This document shows positions 16,968 to 26,100 of a DNA stretch of 64,000 nucleotides, piece after piece. Location: NCBI GenBank assembly GCA_002082585.1, contig CP020563.1, positions 1,792,001 to 1,856,000 on the forward strand, read 5' to 3'. The notes beneath the pieces are model-generated. The model searched no databases and had not been told where the DNA came from. It saw only the letters and a list, made by a program, of their open reading frames with translations. How positions within the stretch are numbered: the stretch's first letter is position 1; each line of letters begins with the position of its first letter. This stretch comes from Kitasatospora albolonga. Lineage in GTDB: Bacteria; Actinomycetota; Actinomycetes; Streptomycetales; Streptomycetaceae. Both the position numbers and the translations under genes were made by a program.

Positions 16968-17873
16968 ATGTCTAACACGCAGCCAGCGGCGGTCGCGTCG
17001 GAGCGGACGCCGCTCAAGGCCCGCAAGGTCTCCTTCGCCTGGGAGCAGACCCCCCTCCACTGGGTGCCGGGCGACCCGTTCACCACGCACACCATCAACG
17101 TGCTCCACCTGCTGCTCCCGGCCGGGGAGCGCTGGTTCATCCATGTGTACCGGCAGGTCCTCCCGTACATCCATGACGAGCAACTCCGCGAGGACGTCAT
17201 CGGGTTCATCGGGCAGGAGGCCGTGCACTCGCAGGCGCACGACGATGTGCTGCCGCATCTGCGGGAGTTGGGGCTCGACCCGACCCCGTACACCGCGCAG
17301 GTGGACTGGTTCTTCGAGAAGCTGCTCGGGGACCGGACGCTGCCGCCGGGGCGGCCCTCGCACTGGTGGCTGATGGAGCGGGTGGCGATGATCGCGGCCA
17401 TCGAGCACTACACCGCCTTCCTCGGCGACTGGATTCTCAACGCCGAGGCGCTGGACCGCAAGGGCGCCGATCCGACCATGCTGGACCTGCTGCGCTGGCA
17501 CGGCGCGGAGGAGGTCGAGCACCGGTCGGTGGCCTTCGAGGTGTTCATGCATGTCGACGGCGGCTACCGCAGGCGGGTGCGGACCTGGGCGGCGGCCTTC
17601 TCGGCGCTCGTCTTCCTCTGGCAGCGCGGCACCCGGTTCTTCATGGAGAACGATCCGAGCCTGCTGGACGGCAAGGCCACGTTCAAGGCGTTCCACGCCA
17701 GCGGGAAGGAAGGGACGCTGCCCGGCACCGGCGCGATCCTGCGGTCCATCCCCAGCTACCTCAGCCGGTCCTACCACCCCTCCCAGGAGGGCAGCACCGC
17801 CCAGGCCGTCGACTACCTCGCCCACTCGCCCGCGGCGCGCGCCGCCGAGGCCCGTACGACGGGAGGGTCCTGA
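16968..17873 (+). CDS. Predicted metal-dependent hydrolase (PF10118-type, diiron-like)
   Basis: A 301-aa helical protein. Paired Glu/His motifs 'GQEAVHSQAH', 'AAIEHYTAF' and 'GAEEVEHRSVAFEVF' follow the E-x2-H...E-x2-E-H spacing of ferritin-like diiron proteins, and the overall sequence matches the predicted metal-dependent hydrolase family PF10118. The stop is followed after three bases by the ATG of a ferredoxin-domain reductase, and a TetR gene follows that. A reductase directly downstream makes an oxygenase or desaturase-type activity more likely than simple hydrolysis, but that is inference. Confidence 0.8.
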   Translation: MSNTQPAAVASERTPLKARKVSFAWEQTPLHWVPGDPFTTHTINVLHLLLPAGERWFIHVYRQVLPYIHDEQLREDVIGFIGQEAVHSQAHDDVLPHLRELGLDPTPYTAQVDWFFEKLLGDRTLPPGRPSHWWLMERVAMIAAIEHYTAFLGDWILNAEALDRKGADPTMLDLLRWHGAEEVEHRSVAFEVFMHVDGGYRRRVRTWAAAFSALVFLWQRGTRFFMENDPSLLDGKATFKAFHASGKEGTLPGTGAILRSIPSYLSRSYHPSQEGSTAQAVDYLAHSPAARAAEARTTGGS

Positions 17874-17876
17874 CCC

Positions 17877-18953
17877 ATGGCCCTGCCCCGTCTGCGCACC
17901 GTGGCCGTCGTCGCCGGTGCCGCCCTGCTCACCCGGCGGGCGCTGCGCCGCCGGATCTCCCGGTCACCGCTGTGGCCGATGCCCGCCCTGCCCGAGCCGA
18001 TATCCGGGTACTCCCGGCGGCGGGCGACCACCGTCCGGCGGCTGCTGATCACCGAGCGGACCGCCGTCGCCGACGGGGTCGTACAACTCCGTCTGGAGGG
18101 TGCCCAGTTGCCGCGCTGGCAGCCCGGGGCCCATCTGGATCTGGTACTGCCGTCCGGGCTCGTGCGGCAGTACTCGCTCTGCGGCGATCCGGACGACCCC
18201 GGTACGTACACGGTCGCCACCCGGCTGGTGGCGGACGGGCGGGGCGGCTCGCGGGAGGTGCACGAGCAGCTCCAGGAGGGCGCGGAGATCGAGGTGCGCG
18301 GGCCGCGCAACCGGTTCCCGCTGGTGGCGGCGGATGCGTACGTCCTCGTCGCGGGCGGCATCGGGATCACCCCGATCCTGCCGATGCTGCGTGCGCTGGC
18401 CGCTTCGGGGGCCGACTGGCGGCTGGTGTACGGGGGCCGCTCCCGGGGGTCGATGCCGTTCCTGGACGAGATCGAGAAGCTCGGCGCCGAGGACGGGCGG
18501 GTGACCGTGGTCGCGCAGGACGAGGCGGGACACCCGGACGCCACCGCCGTACTGGCGGACATCGCCCCGGGCACGGCCGTCTACTGCTGCGGACCCGAAC
18601 CCCTGATGGCCGCCGTCACCGCCGCGCTCCCCGAGGGCTGCACCCTGCACCTGGAGCGGTTCTCCGCGGCGGGCGCCGACGGGGCGGACTCCGGGGCCTT
18701 CGAGGTGGAGCTGCACCGCACCGGGCGTACGGTCCGGGTGGCGGCCGGGCAGTCGGTGCTGGCGGCGGTCCGTGAGGAGCTGCCCCATGTCCCGTACTCC
18801 TGCGAGCAGGGCTTCTGCGGTACCTGCCAACAGCGCGTCCTGGAGGGCGAGATCGACCACCGGGACGAGCTGCTGACCGACGACGAGCGCGCCGACTCGA
18901 TGCTGATCTGCGTCTCGCGCTGCCGGGGCGGGCGGCTCGTCCTGGACCTGTGA
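17877..18953 (+). CDS. Flavin/2Fe-2S oxidoreductase, phthalate dioxygenase reductase type
   Basis: A 358-aa electron-transfer protein with three modules: an FMN/FAD barrel ('RQYSLCGDPDD', residues about 55-150), an NAD(P)H domain ('GGIGITPILPML' and 'YCCGPEPLM') and a C-terminal plant-type 2Fe-2S ferredoxin ('CEQGFCGTCQQ' plus a later Cys in 'LICVSRC'). A hydrophobic N-terminal segment could anchor it to the membrane. It probably passes electrons from NAD(P)H to the diiron-like protein encoded immediately upstream. The operon spacing is three bases. Confidence 0.9.
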   Translation: MALPRLRTVAVVAGAALLTRRALRRRISRSPLWPMPALPEPISGYSRRRATTVRRLLITERTAVADGVVQLRLEGAQLPRWQPGAHLDLVLPSGLVRQYSLCGDPDDPGTYTVATRLVADGRGGSREVHEQLQEGAEIEVRGPRNRFPLVAADAYVLVAGGIGITPILPMLRALAASGADWRLVYGGRSRGSMPFLDEIEKLGAEDGRVTVVAQDEAGHPDATAVLADIAPGTAVYCCGPEPLMAAVTAALPEGCTLHLERFSAAGADGADSGAFEVELHRTGRTVRVAAGQSVLAAVREELPHVPYSCEQGFCGTCQQRVLEGEIDHRDELLTDDERADSMLICVSRCRGGRLVLDL

Positions 18954-19013
18954 CGGGTGCCGGTCCCTGAACCTGTGGAAGCCACGCGGCCGTACCCCGG
19001 TTAGGCTGTCCGG

Positions 19014-19748
19014 ATGACGACCGGGGTACGGCGCAGGATGGGCGTCGATGAGCGCAGGCAGCAACTGATCGGCGTCGCGCTGGACTTGTTCAGCCGGCGC
19101 TCGCCCGAGGATGTGTCGATCGACGAGATCGCCGCCGCCGCCGGGATCTCACGGCCGCTGGTCTACCACTACTTCCCGGGGAAACAGAGCCTGTACGAGG
19201 CGGCCCTGCGGCGGGCGGCCGACGAGCTGGCCGACCGCTTCCTGGAGCCGCCTGAAGGGCCGCTGGGGGCACGGCTGTTGCGGGTGATGGGGCGGTTCTT
19301 CGACTTCGTCGACGAGCACGGCCCGGGCTTCTCGGCGCTGATGCGCGGCGGCCCCGCCGTCGGCTCCTCGACGGCGAACGCCATGATCGACGGGGTGCGG
19401 CAGGCCGCGTACGAGCAGATCATCGCCCACCTGGGGGTGGAAGACCCGCCCGCCCGGCTGGAGTTGGTGGTCCGCTCCTGGGTCTCGCTCGCCGAGTCGA
19501 CCGCGCTGATCTGGCTGGACGGGCGGCGCATCCCGCGCGAGGAGCTGGAGATCCAGCTCGTGCACGACTTCGCGGCGCTGGCCGCCGTCAGCGCCGCCTA
19601 CGACGAGGAGATGGCGGGCATCGTGCTGCGGGTGCTCACCCAGGAGCCGGAGGAGGGCCCGTTCGGGGACCTGCTGGCCCGGCTCTCCGCGCTCGCGCCC
19701 GCCGCACCGGCCGTACCGGCGCAGCGGCTGCCGCACGAAAGTCCCTAG
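19014..19748 (+). CDS. TetR-family transcriptional regulator
   Basis: A 244-aa regulator with an N-terminal TetR helix-turn-helix, 'SIDEIAAAAGISRPLVYHYF', around residues 30-50 and a helical ligand-binding domain. It lies 60 bases downstream of the reductase gene in the same direction and probably controls that operon. Its ligand is unknown. The stop overlaps the convergent DUF2470 gene by four bases. Confidence 0.9.
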   Translation: MTTGVRRRMGVDERRQQLIGVALDLFSRRSPEDVSIDEIAAAAGISRPLVYHYFPGKQSLYEAALRRAADELADRFLEPPEGPLGARLLRVMGRFFDFVDEHGPGFSALMRGGPAVGSSTANAMIDGVRQAAYEQIIAHLGVEDPPARLELVVRSWVSLAESTALIWLDGRRIPREELEIQLVHDFAALAAVSAAYDEEMAGIVLRVLTQEPEEGPFGDLLARLSALAPAAPAVPAQRLPHESP

Positions 19749-20449
19749 GTCAGAAGGCCGTTGCGGTGGGAGACCCGGCGGGCGGCGGCCAGGAGGGCGT
19801 GGATCTGCGGGCCCGCCTGGTCGATCTCGGTGACCGGCTTCGGGAACGGGAGCCGTACGTCGCGGTGGCTGCGCGGGTACTCCAGGCGCAGGGTCACGCC
19901 GTAGCGGTCCATCGCCAGGGGCACGGCCCGCACCATCCCCCGGTCCGGGTGGGGGCGGACGAGGCGCAGCAGCAGCGGGACGAGCTCGCTGTGGTCGTCG
20001 ACCAGATGCGTCAGCATCCCCGCCTCGCACGCGGCGACCGGGTCGGTCTCCGTCCGCTCCAGCTCCTCGAGCGTGATGAACGAGCGGCCCTCGGCGTCCT
20101 CCAGGACCGCCTGGCCGAACTCCATGCAGGTGGAGCTCTCGGTGTCGGTGCTGTACGGGGCCGCCAGCAGCCCGGTCACCGTGACCCGGGCGCGGAGCCG
20201 GTCCCGTACGGGAGTGGGGGCGATGTCCGTGAACTCCAGGCGGGCCGGGACCCGCTCCCCGGCCGGGGCGTGGCCGCCCTCGGTGGGGGCGTGCAGGTGG
20301 ATGTGGCCCATCGCCCCCGTGCCGTCGAGGCGGCGGACTTCGGTCTGCACCCCGTCGCTCACCACCGTCATCGAATGGGCGACGACGAGGATCGAGCGGA
20401 CGCGCTCGGCGCGGGTCGGCTGCGTGGCACGGGCGCTGAAAGGACGCAT
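19745..20449 (-). CDS. DUF2470-domain protein, haem-utilisation type, iron-regulated
   Basis: A 234-aa protein with the split-barrel (pyridoxamine phosphate oxidase-like) N-terminal region and a C-terminal DUF2470 domain, seen in 'AGMLTHLVDDHSELVPLLLR' and 'VRAVPLAMDRYGVTLRLEYP'. Proteins with this pairing in actinomycetes and plants bind or degrade haem. Forty bases upstream is a near-perfect iron box for DmdR1/IdeR, so the gene should be repressed when iron is plentiful. No membrane segment. A role in drawing iron from haem is likely but not shown. Confidence 0.8.
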   Translation of the reverse strand: MRPFSARATQPTRAERVRSILVVAHSMTVVSDGVQTEVRRLDGTGAMGHIHLHAPTEGGHAPAGERVPARLEFTDIAPTPVRDRLRARVTVTGLLAAPYSTDTESSTCMEFGQAVLEDAEGRSFITLEELERTETDPVAACEAGMLTHLVDDHSELVPLLLRLVRPHPDRGMVRAVPLAMDRYGVTLRLEYPRSHRDVRLPFPKPVTEIDQAGPQIHALLAAARRVSHRNGLLT

Positions 20450-20489
20450 CCGAGTTCTCCAGAGGCGGTCAGGAAACCCAAGCGGTTAC

Positions 20490-20508
20490 TTAGGCATGCC
20501 TAACCTAA
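20490..20508 (-). promoter_or_regulatory. Iron box (DmdR1/IdeR operator)
   Basis: Read on the minus strand the site is TTAGGTTAGGCATGCCTAA, matching the 19-bp TTAGGTTAGGCTnnCCTAA iron box of actinomycete DtxR-family repressors. It lies 41-59 bases before the start codon of the DUF2470 gene. Confidence 0.85.
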
Positions 20509-20554
20509 CCCAGGATGGTGTGACAGGGGTAGTCCGCCGTCCGGAACGGCCCCC

Positions 20555-22953
20555 TCAAAAGTGGAGCTCGCTGGTGAGCGCGGCCGCGAGGCCGACCTCC
20601 GCGTTGTCCGACTGACCCCGTTCGAAGGCGCGCTGATACGCCTCGTCGCCCACGGCGGCCCGGGCCTGGAGCTCGCAGGTCTCACGGACCGGACCCAGCT
20701 CGGGGGTGCCGCGCTGAGGGTGGCCGACCATCCGCCAGTACGCGTGCCCGGTGCCGTAGACCCTGGCGGCCTGGGCCCCCGCGCCCTGGGCGGCGATGGC
20801 GGCGGCCAGGAGGTCCAGGCCCAGCGCGATGCCGAAGCTGTCGCGGAGCCGGTGCTTGCCCGCGAGCATCGCGCGGGCGTGGGCGGCGGAGTCCGCCGGG
20901 CGGCCCTGGAGGAGGGTGATCAGGGCGAGCTGGTAGTCGGCGTAGGAGCGGGTCCAGTACTCACCGCCCCGCTCGCAGGACCGGCGCAGGGCGGCGGCGG
21001 CCCGGGAGGACTCGCCGAGCCGGCCGAGCGCGGTGAGCGCGAAGACGGTGATGAGGCGGCAGCGCAGGCGGTGGGCGGACTCGACGGGGGCGGGGGCGGG
21101 GGCGGGGTCGGGGTCCGCATCGGTTCCGGGGGTGGGGTCCGCATCGGCTTCGGGGGCGGGGGCGGGGGCGGTTCCGGGGGCGGGGTCGGGGTCCGCATCG
21201 GATTCGGGGGCGGGGGCGGTTCCGGTTCCGGGGGCGGGGTCCCCATCGGTTCCGTGCACAGGGTCCGCGCCGGTTCCAGCGGCGGACTCCCCCGGTTTTC
21301 CAGCCCCCGGCCCTCCGGGCTCTCCCGGTTCTCCGGCCCCCCGGCTCCCCGGACTCCTCCGGCCCCCCGGCCACCCCCTCCCCCCGGCGCCCCATCCGGC
21401 CGCCCCGGCTCCGTCATGCGCAGTACCCGTTCGGCCGCCTCCAGCGCCGCGGCGGGCCTGCCGGTCATCAGCTGGGTGAGGCCCGAGAGGTAGGTGGCGC
21501 CGAGCATCCCCTCGTCGTCCCGGTCGTACAGTGCGATGGCCGTGCAGAGCGCCCCGTACTTCTCGGCAGTCGCGAAGTCCCCCTGGAGCAGGGCCGCGAC
21601 GCCCAGCACCCACTGGAGCCGCGTCCGGTGCGGGCCGTCCACCGGGCCCGCGTCCAGGGCCCGTTGGGCGTAGCCGCGCGCCTCCGACAGATGGCCGCAG
21701 CAGGCCCAGAAGAAGCCGACCCGGCCCGCCATCTCCTGGGCTGCCGCCACATCGTGGGTGAGCAGGTGGTCCAGGGCGGCGCACAAGTCCAGGTGGGTGT
21801 CGGCGACCGTGTGGTACCAGGAGATCTGGTCGGGGCCGGTCCAGCCGTCGTGGGCGCGGCGGGCGAGGCCGAGGAAGCTTCTCGCGTGCCGGTCGGCGGC
21901 GGCCCGCTCCTCGCCGAGTTCGGTGAGCCACATGCGGCCGTACTCGCGCAGGGTGTCGAGCATCCGGTAGCGGGTGCCGTCCCACTGGACGACGGACTGG
22001 GCGACGAGCCCCTGGAGCGCCCGGTCCACCTCGGGCGGGGTGAGCGGCCCCCCGGTGCAGACCTCGCGGGCGGTCTCCTCGTCGAAGTCCGTGCGGAGCA
22101 GGGTGAGCCGGGCCCACAGGAGCCGTTCCAGCGGGGTGCAGAGCTCGTGGCTCCAGCCGATCGTGGTGCGCAGGGTGCGGTGGCGGCGGGGCCAGAGGGA
22201 GTCGTCGGCGAGGAGGTCGAGGCGGGAGGCGGTGAGGTCCTCGGCGACGGCCGGGGCGTCGAAACGGGTCCCGATGCGGGTGGCGAGCTGGGCCACGGTG
22301 TGGCGGCCGATGCCCGCGGCGGCCAGTTCGATGGCGAGCGGGATGCCTTCGAGGCGACGGCAGATGTCGGCGGCGGCGGCCCGGTCGCCCGGGGCGTCCA
22401 GCCCCGCCCGGGGGTCGCCCGCGCGCAGCCGGTCCTCGAAGAGCCGGAGCGCGTCGGGGGCGCCGTCGACGGGCAGCGGCGGGACCCGTACGACGTGCTC
22501 GCCCCGGGTGTCGAGCGGCTGCCTGCTGGTGACCAGCACGGTCAGGCCGGGCGAGGTGGTGAGCAGCTCGGCCAGCAGGTGGGAGCAGGGGGTGCGCAGG
22601 TGTTCGGCGGAGTCCAGGACGAGCAGGAGGCGTTTGTCGCTGAGCCATTCGCAGAGCGCCTCGACGGGCATCCGCAGGGTGTGGTCGGCGAGCCCGACCG
22701 CGTCCGAGACGGTGGGGAGCAGCAGGGCGTCGTCGTAGAGCGGGGAGAGGTCGGCCCACCAGGCGCCGTCCGGGTAACGGTCGGCGGCGGCGCGGGCGGC
22801 CCGGACGGCGAGCCGGGTCTTGCCGACACCGCCGGAGCCGATCAGGGTGGTCATCCGCCGCGTGGCCAACGCGGTGTCCAGCCGAGCCAGTTCGGCCCGC
22901 CTCCCGACGAAGCTGCTCGTCTCGTCGGGCAGGAATCCCACGTTGGTCATCAT
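20555..22953 (-). pseudogene. NB-ARC/LuxR-type ATPase regulator, frameshifted in GC repeats
   Basis: The 5' two thirds (down to about 21400) encode an AfsR/SARP-like or LAL-type ATPase with Walker A 'IGSGGVGKTRLAVRAAR', Walker B 'LLLVLDSAEHL' and 'EGIPLAIELAAA', followed by helical TPR-like repeats. The 3' third, encoding further TPR-like repeats ('ALTALGRLGESSRAAAALRR' and 'YADYQLALITLLQGRPADSA'), is in a different frame. Both frames stay open across a GC-rich repeat (21085-21260) of Pro/Glu or Pro/Asp/Ala codons, so the shift lies between about 21060 and 21420. No DNA-binding domain is seen in either part. Possible explanations are a broken gene, slippage-driven phase variation, or a sequencing error in the C/G runs. 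Confidence 0.7.
21085..21260. repeat. Irregular GC-rich repeat tract inside the ATPase gene
   Basis: The tract is built of GGGGGCGGGGGCGG runs alternating with TCCGCATCGG and GGTTCCGG blocks, repeated irregularly. Both the N-terminal and C-terminal frames of the surrounding gene run through it without stops, encoding Pro-rich and Asp-Pro-Ala-rich linkers respectively. Such tracts are prone to replication slippage. Confidence 0.85.
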
Positions 22954-23026
22954 CACACCGTCCGGCACGCTGGAGCTGGGGGCGCCGGTGAGCCGACCGC
23001 CCCGAACGGGGCTCCCGCCGCGCGAA

Positions 23027-23076
23027 CCGGGCCGGTCCCGCCTCCCCGACGAGAGGGGGAGGCGGGACCGGCCCGG
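23027..23076 (-). terminator. Terminator after the pullulanase gene
   Basis: A perfect 21-bp inverted repeat, CCGGGCCGGTCCCGCCTCCCC and its complement, has an eight-base loop. It lies 67 bases beyond the pullulanase stop codon. Confidence 0.88.
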
Positions 23077-23142
23077 TGGACCGCAGGACGGCTGTCGCGG
23101 CTCCTTCGCCGACGTCTGCCGTCACCGTAGTGCCGGTGGGTG

Positions 23143-26100
23143 TCAGCGCAGGACGAAGACGGCCACCGTGCGTCCCGGTACGGTGAAACTGGCTGATTTC
23201 CCGTCGTACCTGGCTCGTTTGACCGTAAGATCCGCGCCCTTGGCCTGCACCGGGTGCAGCGCGTACGTCTTCCCTGCCGGGGCGGCGAGCTTCTGTGTCG
23301 CGGTCTGCGGGGTGGCGTTGAGGACCACGGCCAGCTTGCCGAGGCGCATGGTGATCACGCCGGGGGTCTCGGCCGGTCCGGAGAGCGGGAAGGACAGGGC
23401 GGACTGCACCTGCCCGGTGGTGGCAAGGGAGAACTCCTTCTCGGTGGTGCGGATGGTGAGCAGGTCGCGGTAGGCGGCCGAAGCGCCTTCGATCTGGGCA
23501 CAGTTGGGGGCGATCGTGGCGGAGGCCGTCAACAGCGGCTTCGCGTACGACCACTTGTCCTGGTTGTCGGCGGCGGGCGGCAGCCCCCGGCCGAAGCCGT
23601 TGCCGTCCCGGCAGTCCCAGTGCAGGGCGTTGAACCAGTCGCCGCTGTCGTAGGAGTTGCGGTCCAGCGACTTGGAGCGCAGCAGGTCCGTGCCCGCCTG
23701 GGAGAGCGAGGGGCCCTGGGAGAGGACGGAGGCGCCCATGGCCACCACGTGGGCCCTGGCCCGTTCGGCGGCCGTGGTGTCGGCCGGGAGCTTGAAGGCG
23801 AGGGTGTCGAAGAGCGTCTCGTTGTCGTGGGCGTCGGAGTAGGCCAGCGCGTCGCCGGGGACGGCCGCGTATCCGGCGGGCGACCCGTTGTAGTCGACGT
23901 CCGAGCCCTTGACCGTACGGCCGGAGGTGTCGGTGAAGGTGTAGTCGGCGAGGTTGCCGGAGAGCCCGACCTTGATCAGGTCCTGGTAGTGCAGCAGCCG
24001 GGCCTTCTGCTCGGCGCGGGTGCCGTTGGCGGGCGAGGAGTTGGGGTCGGTGTAGAGGCCGGAGGCGAAGCCCTGGACGCCGGGGTCCTCGTCGAAGGGG
24101 CCGCCGCCGCGCACGGCGTCACGGGCCCGGTCGGAGAAGGTCGCGATGCCGGTGCCGGCCATGTTCTTCTGGGTGGCCTGGACGAAGCGGGCGTCGTCGG
24201 CGATCTCGCCGAAGTTCCAGCCCTCCCCGTACAGGATGATCTTCTTGCCGTCCACGCCGTCCTTGGCGAGGGTCAGCCCGTCGAGCGCCTTGCGGACCTC
24301 CAGGATGTTGTCCTTGGGGTGGTGGCCCATCAGGTCGAAGCGGAAGCCGTCGACCTTGTACTCCTTGGCCCAGGTGACGACCGAGTCCACGACGAGCTTG
24401 CCCATCATGGTGTTCTCGGGCGCGGTGTTGGCGCAGCAGGTGGAGGTGGCGACGGTGCCGTCCTCCAGGAGCCGCTGGTAGTAGCCGGGCACGATGCGGT
24501 CGAGGACCGACTTGTCGTCCTGGCCGGAGGCGACGGTGTGGTTGTAGACCACGTCCATGACCGTGCGCAGCCCGGCCCCGTTCAGCCCCTGGACCATCTG
24601 CCGGAACTCGACCGTGCGCCGGGTGCCGTCGGGGTCGGAGGCGTACGAGCCCTCGGGAACGGTGTAGTGGAACGGGTCGTAGCCCCAGTTGAAGCCGTCC
24701 TTGGCCGCCGCCTTGCTCACGCACGCCTGCTGCTCCTCGGAGTCGGGGGCGTGGGCGGGCAGGTCGCAGGCGGGCTTCTGCTGGTCCTTCTTCTTCTCCG
24801 GGATGGTCCCGATGTCGAAGACGGGCAGCAGGTGGACGTAGTTGGTGCCGGAGTCCGCGAGCTTCTTCAGGTGCTTCATGCCCTTGGACCGGGTGTCGGT
24901 GAAGGCGAGGTACTCACCGGGGTGCTTCGACGTGCGGTCCGTGATCGAGAAGTCCCGGACGTGCAGCTCCTGGATCTGGGCGTCCCGCAGCGGGGCGGCG
25001 GCGGGCTTCTTCAGGGCGGACCAGCCGCGCGGGGCCAGCTTCGGGTCGGTGAGGTCGACGACGAGGCTGCGGGCGGAGTCGGCGGTCAGGGCGGTGGAGT
25101 AGGGGTCGGTGACCTTGTTGGTGACCAGCTTCTGGACGGTGGGCGCCCAGACGGTGACCACGTACCGGTAGGGCTTGCCCTGCCAGTTCTTCTTTCCGGT
25201 GACCGACCAGACGCCGGTGCGGTCGTCGCGCTTCATCGGGTGCGTACGGCCGTCGAGTTCGAGGGCGACGGTCGCGGCGGTCGGGGCCCACACGGAGAGC
25301 GTGGGGGCCGACTTCCGGAAGACCGGGCCGAGTTCGGCCGAGGCCGCGTGCTTCCCGTACAGGTCGTCCAGGATGCCCGCCGTCTGTACGCCGGTCGCCG
25401 CGAGGAGCGCCCCGTTGGCGGCCCGCTGGGTGGCGATGAGCTGGCCGCGCAGGGACTCGCGGACACGGTCGCGGTCGCGCGGGTCGACGGTGAAGGCCGG
25501 ATACTCCTTCAGGTGCGGGAACTTGGCCTTCTGGGCGTCGCTCAGCTCGCCCTGCCGGAGCCGCAGCCACTGGCCCTCGTCGGAGAGCGCCCCGTCCGCG
25601 ACGGAGATGCCGCCCTTCTTCGCGTACACGAGCTGCTGGCTGGTGGCGTCGGTGGCCTTCACCTTCCAGACCACGGTGCTCGCGTCGATCCACTGCGCCT
25701 CGGCCTTCGAGAGGTCCGGGGCCGCGCCGCCGCCCACCTGCGGAAGCAGATAGCCCGGCTTGCCCCCGAGCAGCCAGACCTCGTGGCCGTACGTGGCGAG
25801 GTCGAGGGACTGGTCGCTGGGCAGGTCCTTCTCGTCGCCCTTGTGCAGGATGTAGCTGAGCGAGGTGGCCCCGTCGGTGAGCGGCACCTCGAAGGTGACC
25901 CCGTAGGCGTCCCGCTTCACCGGCATCAGCGGCTTGGCCCAGTCGGTGGGCTCCTTGGCGCCGGTCCAGGTGTGGATGCCCCAGCCGTCGTAGTTCCCGT
26001 CGGCCCGGTGGTAGTTGAGCACGGCCTTCGTGGTGTCCTGCGGCGGCGCCTCGGGGGCTTCGACCGCCTGTCCGTCCTTGCCCTGCTCGATCCAGACCTG

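Noticed and set aside
20555..23554. A single 999-codon minus-strand protein
   Set aside because: Its N-terminal 700 residues are a wrong-frame, Arg/Pro-rich translation of the ATPase domain; only the last 180 residues or so are real coding frame.
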